This document shows, piece after piece, positions 26,032-34,493 of a stretch of DNA of 64,000 nucleotides. Each line of letters opens with the position of its first letter. Position 1 is the stretch's first letter. The translations under genes were made by a program, and so were the position numbers. The stretch is from NCBI RefSeq assembly GCF_947251645.1, contig NZ_OX366364.1:372001-436000 (forward strand), given 5' to 3'. Source of the DNA: Wolbachia endosymbiont (group A) of Bibio marci. Lineage in GTDB: Bacteria > Pseudomonadota > Alphaproteobacteria > Rickettsiales > Anaplasmataceae. The notes beneath the pieces were generated by a model. That model searched no databases. It was given only the letters and a program-made list of their open reading frames with translations, and had not been told where the DNA came from.

Positions 26032-26617
26032 TGTATGAGTTTAGATAATCAGCTACTCCTTCATCGCTTGCCTGCATTGCTGGCTTACCTTTCTTCCACC
26101 CTGCTGGACATACTTCACCATGCTCCTCATTATGTTTAATTGCATCAACGATTCTAACGAATTCATCGATATTACGCCCTAAAGGCAAATCATTTATCGA
26201 TTGATGACGTACAATAAATTTATCATCAATAACGAAAGTTGCTCTCAGCGCAATTGAGTCATCATATAAGACCCCATAGTCTCTTGATATAGACTTTTTG
26301 ATATCAGACACTAAAGTGTAGCTAACCTCTCCAATACCACCATCATTAACTGGAGTGTTTCGCCATTTATAATGTGAGAACTTTGAATCTACACTTACCC
26401 CTATAACTTCAACACCACGTTTTGAAAAATCCTCTATTTTATTACTAAATGATATCAACTCAGTTGGACAGACAAAGGTAAAATCAAGTGGATAGAAAAA
26501 AAGGACAGCATACTTATTTTTTATGCGCTTACTCAGACAGAAATCATCAACAATTTCTCCGCCGGAGAGAACGGCTGGAGCAGTAAAATCGATAGCAGAC
26601 TTTGTTACAAGATTCAT
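26018..26617 (-). CDS. 2-Cys peroxiredoxin (AhpC/TSA family)
   Basis: The 199-residue protein has the peroxidatic Cys50 in DFTFVCPTE and the resolving Cys170 in GEVCPAGWKKGKPAM, typical of the AhpC/Prx1 class that forms disulfide-linked dimers. It reduces hydrogen peroxide and organic peroxides in the cytoplasm with electrons from thioredoxin. The immediately downstream, overlapping trxB supplies those electrons. The start ATG has a weak purine-rich ribosome site (AGAATAGG region) upstream. Confidence 0.95.
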   Translation of the reverse strand: MNLVTKSAIDFTAPAVLSGGEIVDDFCLSKRIKNKYAVLFFYPLDFTFVCPTELISFSNKIEDFSKRGVEVIGVSVDSKFSHYKWRNTPVNDGGIGEVSYTLVSDIKKSISRDYGVLYDDSIALRATFVIDDKFIVRHQSINDLPLGRNIDEFVRIVDAIKHNEEHGEVCPAGWKKGKPAMQASDEGVADYLNSYSEEL

Positions 26618-26749
26618 AATTGACCTATTCTTTTAAAACAACTCTAATTTTACACCTTGATGAACCTATATGCAAGTTTTCTTTGGTTTTAGTCCTATAA
26701 AAACTTCCTAAAATAGCTCTTCTTTTTTACCGATAAGATACAATCTAGT

Positions 26750-27048
26750 TTCACTTTATGATGGTGTCATCCTGCTGCTCCTTTCTTGTCATCCCGCTAA
26801 CAAGCAGCGGGATGACGAGCTTATCGTCATTCCACCACAAACCGTCATACCGCCGCGGTATCTCATCCGCTAACAAAGCGGGATGACGAGCTTATCGCCA
26901 TTCCACCACAAACCGTCATACCGCCGCAGTATCTTTTAGCATAGATCCCGCTAACAAGCAGCGGGATGACGATTGTCAGGCTAGCTGTCATCCCAGTTTG
27001 GAATCCAGGAAAAAGAATGGTGTCATCCCAGTGCCCAGACACTGGGAT
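26750..27048. repeat. Dense palindromic-repeat cluster before IS copy 4
   Basis: At least five repeat units in 300 bp: GTCATCCCGCTAACAAGCAG twice (near 26790 and 26950), CACCACAAACCGTCATACCG twice (near 26832 and 26902) with CGCGGTATCTC, CATCCCAGTTTGGAATCCAG near 26990, and CATCCCAGTGCCCAGACACT before GGGAT at 27024-27048, the IS target. The unit containing CCACCACAAACCGTCATACC is tandemly duplicated. No gene is visible between the peroxiredoxin start and the IS. Confidence 0.8.
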
Positions 27049-28137
27049 GGCTTTGTTGCATAGCAACCGAAAAAATCTGGTGGCTACTGACAAAATTCAT
27101 TATAAATAACCATTTAACTGTTGAAGAAAAAATATGCCACAGAAAATGAAAGTCAGTAACCAAAATGAATATAACAAATTTCTCCAGGAAAGAGGAAATA
27201 TTTTTCATTATATCAATGAAGTCATAGAAAATTGGTATGAAAATAGTCCAAAAATGCAAGGCGGCAACTATATTTACAGTGATAAAATTGTGATTTTGGT
27301 GCATATAATTGTCAATCTTTTTAGAATTGGTTTAAGACAAACGGTGGGGTTTATAAAAGGATATATGCAACAAATAGGAAGAGATTTAGCAGTTATCAGC
27401 TATTCACAAGCATCAAGAAGGTTTAAGAAACTTAATATTAAGATCAATGATTGCAGAATTGATAAAAATAATATGGAAGACATCGAAATTGCTATAGATA
27501 GTACAGGTATCAGCATTTACAACAATACCCCTGGTCACAGCAAGGAAAATAGCGCTAACAGAAAATATCGTGGCTATGAACAGACAAGAAAATTGCATGT
27601 AATGTTGAATATAAACAGCAAAAAAGCCATAGCTGTAAAATACAGTAACGGTGTCTACTCTGATCACTATGGAGCTTGCGATTTGCTTAAAGAAGTTAAT
27701 TTTCAGCATATCATAAAAGCACTATATGCAGATAGGGCATATGATAGGCACAAGTTTTACAAATTGTGTCACGAATATGATATAAAGGCAAAAATTCCAC
27801 CAATAAACAATGCGGCAGAACATCCAGAAATAGATTATATGTCTGACAGAAATGCTGCTATTAGGTTAATAAAATTATACGGTGAAGATGGCGTGAAAGA
27901 ATGGAAAAAAGAAGTAAATTATGGGAAAAGATCTTATATTGAAGGGTTTTTCTCAAGATTAAAGCAAATATTTGGATTCAGCTTTAGGAATAAATCCGAA
28001 GTAAATCGCGAAAAAGAATTGCTGATTAAGTGCTATTTGCTTAATCAATTTACTGAAATTGGTATGGCTAAATTTGAAATGGCTACATGATATTTATCGT
28101 AAATTACTACCAGTATAAGGTGCGATGCAACAAAGCC
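27049..28137 (+). mobile_element. IS903-like element, copy 4 (1089 bp)
   Basis: Family ends at 27049 and 28137, with the identical nonamer CACTGGGAT on both sides: an intact 9-bp duplication in a palindromic repeat, so this is an undisturbed insertion. Confidence 0.95.
27134..28090 (+). CDS. IS5-family transposase (DDE), copy 4
   Basis: A complete 318-residue frame that differs from copy 1 at two visible residues (Val for Ala at 30 and Ile for Val at 52). D122, D200 and E270 are intact. Confidence 0.95.
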   Translation: MPQKMKVSNQNEYNKFLQERGNIFHYINEVIENWYENSPKMQGGNYIYSDKIVILVHIIVNLFRIGLRQTVGFIKGYMQQIGRDLAVISYSQASRRFKKLNIKINDCRIDKNNMEDIEIAIDSTGISIYNNTPGHSKENSANRKYRGYEQTRKLHVMLNINSKKAIAVKYSNGVYSDHYGACDLLKEVNFQHIIKALYADRAYDRHKFYKLCHEYDIKAKIPPINNAAEHPEIDYMSDRNAAIRLIKLYGEDGVKEWKKEVNYGKRSYIEGFFSRLKQIFGFSFRNKSEVNREKELLIKCYLLNQFTEIGMAKFEMAT

Positions 28138-28300
28138 CACTGGGATCCAGGAAAGTTTGCTTGTTTACAAGCAAACTAGCATAGAAAGTGGTTACAACGT
28201 TTTCGATGAGATTATATGGAAAACTGGATTCCAGTGTCAAGCACTGGAATGACATCACAGGGGCACTGGAATGACACCTCTCTTGGGCTCTTTTAGCTAT
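28138..28300. repeat. Palindromic repeats after IS copy 4
   Basis: The target repeat CACTGGGATCC continues at 28138, followed by GGATTCCAGTGTCAAGCACT and GGAATGACA at about 28226-28253, and GGGCACTGGAATGACACC near 28260. The TACAACGTTTTCGATGAGAT tract near 28194 also occurs at about 12384 after IS copy 3, so the two insertions share a larger chromosomal duplication. Confidence 0.75.
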
Positions 28301-28735
28301 AAACATTAAGAAATTTACCAAGTAAAAAAAAGGCAAAAGAAACCCTGGTCATTGTCTATTTTCAGTATTGGCGTTTTTTAAGCCTTAAACACTGCAATTT
28401 AGCTGCTTTTAAATGCAACTCACCTTAGTTTAAATATTTAAGAAATTTACTAAGCAGAAAAAAAGGCAAAAGAAATCCCGTGTTAGCTAGTTGTCACTCT
28501 CTAATCCTGCAAATTGGCGTACTATACTGTCTTAAATGACTTATAAGCGCGTTTCAGCTTATATAGGTAAAAACCCAGAAATGTTGTGAAGACATAAGGT
28601 GCACATAGTGCAAAAAATTAAAAATAAGACGCCAACTACGTTGTTTTCTTGCTGTTTAATCTGCACAGATGAAGATAACTGAATACCTTCAGTTTCATGA
28701 TAAGGGGGGTGGCGAGGTTTGTCAAGGAAGTTTCT
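28301..28735. repeat. Long interspersed repeat, copy C (~435 bp)
   Basis: Nearly the same as copies B and D: two AAGAAATTTAC modules, GCTTTTAAATGCAACTCACC, the TTATAAGCGCG hairpin, then the GACATAAGGTGCACATAGTG block. It lies 150 bp before the tRNA gene. Its minus strand has an open stretch with VVGVLFLIFCTMCTLCLHNI that also appears in copy D; I treat it as a by-product of repeat similarity. Confidence 0.85.
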
Positions 28736-28887
28736 ATATAACATTTTCTAAAATAAATAGACTTCTCGCATCCAATTTCGGCAGCGCGTGACACACAACT
28801 GCAATGACAAGGTGTTGCAAGATAAACATCATATTCACACGAAATACTTGACTTCACTTGTACTAAGAAGCATTTTATATATGTTGT

Positions 28888-28960
28888 GTGCCCGTAGCTC
28901 AGCTGGATAGAGCAACAGCCTTCTAAGCTGTGGGTCGTAGGTTCGAATCCCACCGGGCAC
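28888..28960 (+). tRNA. tRNA-Arg (anticodon UCU)
   Basis: The 73 bases fold as a complete cloverleaf: acceptor GTGCCCG/CGGGCAC, D arm GCTC...GAGC, anticodon stem ACAGC/GCTGT enclosing the loop CTTCTAA, so the anticodon is TCT (reads AGA/AGG), and T arm with GTTCGAATC. The discriminator base and CCA are not separately encoded in the 73 bases. The gene stands alone; the next plus-strand base starts intergenic DNA. Confidence 0.96.
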
Positions 28961-28969
28961 ACTCTTCTA

Positions 28970-29407
28970 TCAATACTTTCTATAAATCTTCAAGTATTCT
29001 GGCACCACATTTTCAATTGCTAATGGTCGAACCTTCATTGTTTCAAGGTCAGCTGACTTTTCGATTGAGCTATTCATCATAACTTTCACCTGATCTTGAG
29101 TAAGCACAGGGTTCGTATCTCCGGTTATTGGTTTTAGCAGCATAGAAATAATTTTATTTTCTAAAAAGAAAGCTATTAACTTTGCCATTGGAAAAGATAC
29201 ATTGATCAACAAACACTTTCTGTTAGTAACATTCAGAATAAACTTCAATAAGCTTTTGAAAGAGTAAACCTTTGGTCCACCCATGTTATAAATTTTCTTG
29301 TCTTGCTTATTAAAACTGATAATACGATATACCACTTCAGCTAAGTCTGTTACACATATGGGCTGAAATTTAGTCGTTCCATTGCCAATTAGTGGTAAGC
29401 AGTTGTG
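28970..29407 (-). pseudogene. C-terminal fragment of an NDUFA9-like NAD(P)-binding epimerase
   Basis: Reading the complement from about 29407 gives NCLPLIGNGTTKFQPICVTDLAEVVYRIISFNKQ followed by MGGPKVYSFKSLLKFIL and an intact stop at 28970. This is the C-terminal half of an extended short-chain dehydrogenase of the complex I NDUFA9 subunit family. The Rossmann amino terminus (GxxGxxG) is missing because the coding sequence ends where the IS110-associated DNA begins. A stop codon appears upstream of Asn-Cys-Leu in frame. It cannot make a working enzyme unless the amino-terminal part lies elsewhere. Confidence 0.8.
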
Positions 29408-29518
29408 TTAAAAGTCAATAAAAAAAATGAAAAATATCGAAAAATTTTCAATTTAGTAGATTTATAAAAAATCAATATATTATGACTCTTAATTTAAATA
29501 TTCTTAATCTAGTGTAGC

Positions 29519-29560
29519 TGTGGATAAGTACTTATAGTTTGTATAGCGTACTTATCCACA
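29519..29560. terminator. 13-bp perfect stem-loop after the IS110 transposase
   Basis: TGTGGATAAGTAC at 29519-29531 pairs perfectly with GTACTTATCCACA at 29548-29560 across a 16-base loop, 20 bp beyond the transposase stop. It could end the transposase message or be a subterminal inverted repeat of the element. Confidence 0.5.
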
Positions 29561-29579
29561 AGCTCTGCCATAAATTAGC

Positions 29580-30551
29580 TTAGATAGAAACAGACTGAGG
29601 ACTATATTCCTCAGTAAAGACTCTATCGTCTCTGACCAAAGAGTTAGCAAGAATAAGCAGTTTTCTCATGGCAGCAGTGGAAGCAATTTTATATGGCTTT
29701 TTATATTGATTATATAATCTAGTAAAGAAAGGGTTGATATAAGAATTAACTTTTTGTGCACTGAGAATACACATGTGTAAAACCGTTCTAACTTGTGATC
29801 TACTGCCCTGAATACATCTCTTTCCTTTACTGAAACCACTGTCTCGATTAAAAGGTGCAAGTCCTGCAAGGCTAGATATTTGCTTTTCTTGAAGGGTTCC
29901 AAGTTCGGGCAAATAGCAAATCAAAGTAATGGCTGTGATTTTACTTACACCTGGTATGCTAGTTATTGATATATATTTTCTTTTAAGCTCTTGGTTTTGA
30001 TCGATAAATGTAATCATTTCATCTTCTAAAGTTTTAATTTGATTACGTAAAATCGCGAGAAGCTCCTCTATTTGTTTAATTATAGATGTATCAGTTACCT
30101 GTTGGATTTGGGTTTTTTGTATTTTTGCTATTTCTACAAGTTGGTTTCTACGAGATAATTTTTGTTTCAAGCAATCAATATTACCATTATCAACTGTTAA
30201 AGGAGTAACACGCATATCTGTATTATTGATATAACGTGAAATGATACTGCAGTCTATTTTATCAGTTTTTGTAGTAATACCAAGGCTTTTAGCATAGTCT
30301 CTAACCCATCTAGGTTGAATGACGTATACCTCAAAACCATTGCTTAGTAAAGTATAGGCACATAATTTTTCGTATCCACCAGTTGCCTCAAGGCCAACTT
30401 TGGTTACATTATGCAAACGTAAAAAGTCCAGCATTTCATCAATGGATTGTACATTGTTTTCAAATATTTTATAATGCTCAAGTGGGTGAATGTGGATATC
30501 TAATTTACTTTTGCTAACATCAATGCCAGCAATAATATTTGATGAATTCAT
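29580..30551 (-). CDS. IS110-family transposase (DEDD plus serine domain)
   Basis: The 323-residue protein has the RuvC-like DEDD catalytic set: Asp11 in AGIDVSKSKLDIH, Glu55 in GLEATGGYE, and Asp97/Asp100 in TKTDKID. A central coiled-coil region is followed by the C-terminal Tnp_20 domain (SIPGVSKITAITLI and LAGLAPFNRDSGFSKGKRCIQGSRSQVR), which carries the catalytic serine region. IS110 enzymes are recombinases guided by an RNA from the element's own non-coding end. The frame is intact, so it may still be active. Confidence 0.95.
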   Translation of the reverse strand: MNSSNIIAGIDVSKSKLDIHIHPLEHYKIFENNVQSIDEMLDFLRLHNVTKVGLEATGGYEKLCAYTLLSNGFEVYVIQPRWVRDYAKSLGITTKTDKIDCSIISRYINNTDMRVTPLTVDNGNIDCLKQKLSRRNQLVEIAKIQKTQIQQVTDTSIIKQIEELLAILRNQIKTLEDEMITFIDQNQELKRKYISITSIPGVSKITAITLICYLPELGTLQEKQISSLAGLAPFNRDSGFSKGKRCIQGSRSQVRTVLHMCILSAQKVNSYINPFFTRLYNQYKKPYKIASTAAMRKLLILANSLVRDDRVFTEEYSPQSVSI

Positions 30552-30766
30552 AATTCCTCCATAATAATAACATATACTGCATTTTCCAGTCTTATATACG
30601 AGCCTAAAAGCTCAATCAGTTGTTCGGAACTTTCAGTATAAATTTAAGAGAAGAGAACCTTGCTTTCCAACGGTCCCTATGACCAAGAAAGGAAACGGTT
30701 CCTCTTCTCTATACATCTTTATATTACTGCTTTGTCACACTTATAAAGACTTAATTTCAACATATA
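30552..30766 (-). ncRNA. Candidate IS110 bridge RNA region
   Basis: The 215 bp upstream of the transposase hold no protein frame but do hold a long imperfect hairpin: AGAGAAGAGAACC near 30650 pairs with GGTTCCTCTTCTCT near 30700-30713 (one bulged base), and the inner part CTTTCC...GGAAAC near 30665-30698 pairs again around an internal loop. In IS110 elements the non-coding end on the 5' side of the gene encodes the structured bridge RNA that base-pairs with target and donor. Position and shape fit; transcription and loop pairing are not shown. Confidence 0.45.
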
Positions 30767-30949
30767 AGAATGGAAGCGCAAGCAGAGGCAGAATCTTTAG
30801 GCGGAATTGTGAGTTCAAGTGTATCAAATAAAACGGACTTCTTGGTTGTCGGCGAAAAACCTGGGTCAAAGTATCACAAAGCTGTGGAACTAGGTGTTAA
30901 AATTTTAACTGAGAAAGAATGGCTTTTTCATCATAAAAGAAACACTTAG
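30767..30949 (+). pseudogene. ligA: C-terminal BRCT fragment of NAD-dependent DNA ligase
   Basis: The frame reads [20 protein letters not shown], then [20 protein letters not shown] and [12 protein letters not shown] to a stop at 30949. This is the last ~60 residues of LigA, most of its BRCT domain, starting at the conserved SRxEAQ segment. The nucleotidyltransferase, OB-fold and helix-hairpin-helix domains are absent. The break coincides with the edge of the IS110-associated DNA. LigA is essential, so either a full copy exists elsewhere or the rest of the gene lies elsewhere. Confidence 0.85.
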
Positions 30950-30999
30950 ACCAGTCCAGAATGGACTTTATATTTATTTGTGTATAACTTCAACTTTAT

Positions 31000-32025
31000 T
31001 TACCTAGGAACTTCATCAGAAGATAAACTAGTTGTTCGCAATATAATATCAATAAGAACACCTGCCTTAACTAGATCCTTTGCAACCCTGATTTTTTCTG
31101 TTTTTTTAACTTTTTCTTTGCCAGTCTGCATTCCTTCAGATAAAAATTTTACTAATTCATCTAATATACTCTCTTGATCTTCAGTTTTTCTGTACTCACT
31201 TAGGAAACCCAGTAGTTTATTTTCTTCTTTACTATCCTCATCTTTTCTTGTTTTAGGCAGCAGAGCTTTTATGTTAACTGATAATGCCTCTGCTATTTCA
31301 TACAATTTGTCAAATGAAACAGCAGTGTATCCTCTTTCGTATTCGTGCATTTCCTTAGGTGTTAAACCAACTTTATCCGCTAAATCTTTCTGAGTATATA
31401 TCCTTATCAACCTCCATTCTTTTATTCTCTGCCCTATTTTGTAGTATATAGAATCAGTACAAATTTCTTTTTCTGCATTATCATATTCGTAAGTAGATAA
31501 ACCAGATACTTGGTAGATAATCTCAACAGATATTCCTTCTTTAACTAGATTCTTTGCTACTTCTATCCTTGCTTCTTCTTGATTAATTTTTTCACTAAGA
31601 CAGGCAGATTTAATCAATGGACGTGCTATTCTGCGTAATCCCTGGTCCTGAATTCTTCCATATATTCCTGTTAGATAGAGTATTTCTTCATCCTCATCTT
31701 CACAATAACTGTCTTTCCTTACTACTACTGGTTCAGGTAGTAGATCTGTAACACTAACTGATAATTCCTTTGCTATTGCATATGATATATCAATTGGAAT
31801 AAGAATATATCCTAGTTCATAGTTGTTTATTTCTTGGTGTGTTAACCCGATCTTGCTTGCTAACTCTGCCTGAGTATATTCTTGCATTAACCTGCAATTT
31901 TCTACTTTTTGTCCTATCTCGTAGCTTATAGAACTAACTGAGTTAAAGTCGCTTTTTCTTACAGAAACAAACATACATTTACAGAAACAAAACTTATACC
32001 ATAGAGCTTTATCAAAAGCTAGCAT
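31000..32025 (-). CDS. Double XRE-type helix-turn-helix regulator, diverged member
   Basis: The protein carries two HTH_3 (Cro/CI-type) domains, one near residues 38-95 (IGQKVENCRLMQEYTQAELA, then GLTHQEINNYELGY) and a second near 195-250 (RLIRIYTQKDLADKVGLTPKEMHEYERG). Each is followed by a charged linker and a short module of the form A-K-x-L-V-K-x-G-x-x-x-x-x-I. This is the WO-phage style regulator, likely a DNA-binding repressor. The start is uncertain: residues before MFVSVRKSD (31974) are not regulator-like and no good ribosome site is seen at either. It is more diverged than the next two paralogues. Confidence 0.8.
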   Translation of the reverse strand: MLAFDKALWYKFCFCKCMFVSVRKSDFNSVSSISYEIGQKVENCRLMQEYTQAELASKIGLTHQEINNYELGYILIPIDISYAIAKELSVSVTDLLPEPVVVRKDSYCEDEDEEILYLTGIYGRIQDQGLRRIARPLIKSACLSEKINQEEARIEVAKNLVKEGISVEIIYQVSGLSTYEYDNAEKEICTDSIYYKIGQRIKEWRLIRIYTQKDLADKVGLTPKEMHEYERGYTAVSFDKLYEIAEALSVNIKALLPKTRKDEDSKEENKLLGFLSEYRKTEDQESILDELVKFLSEGMQTGKEKVKKTEKIRVAKDLVKAGVLIDIILRTTSLSSDEVPR

Positions 32026-32060
32026 TTTCTATCCCAATCTTTTGCTGCCCATCAAAACTT

Positions 32061-33014
32061 TCACGCAATTTGATCAGCAGATAAACCTATTGTTTGCAAA
32101 ATAGTATCAATAGAAATTCCCCCTTTAACTAAATCCTTTGCAACTTTGATCCTCTCTGCTTTTCTAACTTTTTCTTCGCAAATCCGTATGCCTTCAAACA
32201 AAGTTTTCATTAGCGCATAACGTAATTCTTGATTCTCAATTTTTTTGTATTCTTCAATTAAACTCGGTAGCTCATTTTCTACCTCGCCTCCTGTTGATTC
32301 AGGTAGTAGATCTATAATACTAATTGATAATGCTTCTGCTATGTCATATAATTTGTCAAGTGGAATAGTAGTTCGTCCTTGCTCATATTTGCCTATTTTA
32401 TGACGTGTTATGCCGATTTTCTTTGCTAAATCTTCCTGAGAGTACTCTCGTACCAGCCTCCATTCTTTTATCTTTTTCCCTATTTTGTAGTGTATAGAAC
32501 CATTGGTACATTCATTAGCGGATAAGCCGATTGTTTTTGAGACGATATCAACAGAAATTCCTGCTTTGACTAGATTCTTTGCTATTTCCATTCTCTCTGC
32601 TTTTCTACTACTTTTTTCACTAAGCTGGGCAGATTTAGTTAATAAATAAAATATCTTGCGTAATTCTTGATCATTAATCGTTTTATAATTTCTTACTAAA
32701 TTTAATATTTCTTCTCCCTCGTCTTCAAGACAACTTTTTGATACTCTTTGTATAGGAATGAGATCTGTAATACTGACTGATAATGCCTCTGTTATGGCAT
32801 ATAGTTTTTCAATCGAAATTCTACGAGTTCCTTTTTCATATTGTAGTACTACCTGACGTGTTGTACCGATTTTCTTCGCCAAATCCTCCTGAGTATACCC
32901 TCGCTCCAACCTCCACCTTTTTACTTTTTGTCCTACTTTATAGTCTAGTATGCTAGCGGTCACTCTCTTTACACAGAAATAACCATATATATAAGATTTT
33001 TTACTATAGCTCAA
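32061..33014 (-). CDS. Double XRE-type helix-turn-helix regulator
   Basis: Two HTH_3 domains (RLERGYTQEDLAKKIGTTRQ near residue 36 and RLVREYSQEDLAKKIGITRH near 205) are each followed by the linker plus the terminal module (NLVKAGISVDIVSKTIGLSA and DLVKGGISIDTILQTIGLSA). Apart from its first 24 residues it is nearly identical to the protein at 35332-36249, so one is a recent copy of the other. It lies directly upstream of its diverged paralogue on the same strand. It probably binds DNA as a dimer and may control genes of this island; no operator is identified. Confidence 0.85.
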   Translation of the reverse strand: MSYSKKSYIYGYFCVKRVTASILDYKVGQKVKRWRLERGYTQEDLAKKIGTTRQVVLQYEKGTRRISIEKLYAITEALSVSITDLIPIQRVSKSCLEDEGEEILNLVRNYKTINDQELRKIFYLLTKSAQLSEKSSRKAERMEIAKNLVKAGISVDIVSKTIGLSANECTNGSIHYKIGKKIKEWRLVREYSQEDLAKKIGITRHKIGKYEQGRTTIPLDKLYDIAEALSISIIDLLPESTGGEVENELPSLIEEYKKIENQELRYALMKTLFEGIRICEEKVRKAERIKVAKDLVKGGISIDTILQTIGLSADQIA

Positions 33015-33132
33015 TTTTATTAAGATCCATGGCAGGAGAAAAACATGAAAGAAACACTCTGGATCTTAGTAAAATTTTGTTGTAAAGTTGGCTGTAAATG
33101 AAGAAGGGAAGAAAACCTCCCTTCCTCGTTGT

Positions 33133-34311
33133 TTAACGTTGCTTAAAGGTTTCTTGACTACCTCCACGTATCCTATCTGTCCACAAAGACGAAGACAATG
33201 CTTCACTAACTGCCTCTCTTTCTTCTATGGCCTTATTTTCACCCAAGATGCCACGCCCCGGGAAATTTCCTCTCTTTACCGCCTCTTCAACTGTCATTCC
33301 ACCAAAGAGGCAATCTTTCCCTACTACTTCTCCTCTTCTTTGTAGCTCATCCCACATTTCCCTATCTGCTACTCTCACTTGTACTTGACCGTAATTTTTT
33401 GCATCGTGGTATACTACAACTCCTAGCCCACCAATGCTTGTAGAAAATGTTATCTCAAAGGTGCCTGACACACCTATATAGTCTCTTTTACCTCCTTTCT
33501 CGCTTTCGACTTCTATTGTGCTATCGCCCATTTTTATGATACTACTTCTGTTTAAGCCCTCTAGTACTTTTGCCACCTCTACTGTGCTACCCTCAGAAAA
33601 TTCCGTAATACATGTTTTGTTGTCTATCTCTACACCTATTACGTTTCCTCCTCGAACAGCATTTTCACCAATTTTTCTCTGTTCCCCAAGTTGCTTATCT
33701 ATCTGTGGCTGAACCTCTGGTTGCAGTTCTTTATAAATTTCATCTACCAGTTTATTCTGCAACAGATTGTCATGAAACTCTGCTCCTCTCAGTATTAATT
33801 TACTCATTATCTTTTTCTGATCACCTTTTTTGAACTTGTGAAAATGCATACCCAGTATTACATACTCAGCAAAGCTCCTTTCTCCTTCATGACATGCATT
33901 TATTCTTATGCCAGCAGATAGAGCTTGATCCACAACCTTATGCATCTCTTTTGGGCTGCCTGCTTTTACCACTGCACTTTTAAACCAGCTCAACTTTTTA
34001 TTTTCGCTTGCACCTGGCTTTATTTTTTGCAATAAGACAAATGGATTTGCTTGATCACCCAAAGGTTTTGTGCCATAAATAAGATCAAGTCCTTTCCCAA
34101 AGTTGATTGACTTTTCACGAGCATCTCTACTAGGGGAAGGCATCGCTCCTCCAGGCTTCTTAGCCTTATTAATTTTGCTCACAAAGTTAGACTGTTGTAT
34201 ATCATTACAACTTACACCCTCAAGAGCACTTAATATTTCGTCCGGTAATTTGCTAAGATCAATGTTGAACTTACGAGTATTACCAACCACTGTAATTTTT
34301 TTATTAGTCAT
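33133..34311 (-). CDS. Unknown 392-aa protein sharing a C-terminal domain with the gene at 47255
   Basis: No family is recognised. The amino-terminal 200 residues are mixed charged and helical, without a signal peptide or membrane helix. The last 140 residues contain VESEKGGKRDYIGVSGTFEI, a GGLGVVVYHD strand and DCLFGGMTVEEAVKRG, which align with the C-terminal part of the protein encoded at 47255-48424 (GKRNYTDILKGSIEMSFTTE, then NCLLGGENVLKAIEDKG). A strong GGAGG ribosome site precedes the ATG at 34311. It sits between the HTH regulators and radC, upstream of and opposite to the cif operon, in what appears to be a conserved phage-WO module. Confidence 0.8.
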   Translation of the reverse strand: MTNKKITVVGNTRKFNIDLSKLPDEILSALEGVSCNDIQQSNFVSKINKAKKPGGAMPSPSRDAREKSINFGKGLDLIYGTKPLGDQANPFVLLQKIKPGASENKKLSWFKSAVVKAGSPKEMHKVVDQALSAGIRINACHEGERSFAEYVILGMHFHKFKKGDQKKIMSKLILRGAEFHDNLLQNKLVDEIYKELQPEVQPQIDKQLGEQRKIGENAVRGGNVIGVEIDNKTCITEFSEGSTVEVAKVLEGLNRSSIIKMGDSTIEVESEKGGKRDYIGVSGTFEITFSTSIGGLGVVVYHDAKNYGQVQVRVADREMWDELQRRGEVVGKDCLFGGMTVEEAVKRGNFPGRGILGENKAIEEREAVSEALSSSLWTDRIRGGSQETFKQR

Positions 34312-34493
34312 ATTAGCCTCCGCTATTGAAAATACTTTCTAAGTGTACAACGAGCTTTATTACTTTATTATTAACTCAATGTAAACTCTTCTGCTCATTG
34401 TAGATGATAATGAGCAGATTTGTCAACGTTTGTATTCAACTAAAAGCTCTCTAGAGGAAAAGTTTAGAGCAGCCTCACTATTCTCTCCTTGGG

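Larger units (their letters stand above)
29408..30766 (-). mobile_element. IS110-family element between two truncated genes
   Basis: A single IS110 transposase with about 170 bp of downstream and about 215 bp of upstream non-coding DNA separates an NDUFA9-like fragment from a ligA fragment. IS110 elements lack long terminal inverted repeats and usually give no target duplication, so the edges here are set by where homology to the two broken genes stops. The two genes are unrelated, so the element marks a chromosomal rearrangement or deletion and not a simple insertion. Confidence 0.75.

Noticed and set aside
26750..27048. Possible CRISPR array in the repeat-dense region
   Set aside because: The repeats are palindromic, unequal in length and spacing, dispersed genome-wide, and there are no uniform spacers or cas genes in the window.
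28636..28962. Open frame with CPVGFEPTTHSLEGCCSI on the minus strand
   Set aside because: It is the antisense of the tRNA-Arg gene; this peptide is a well-known false prediction from tRNA sequences.
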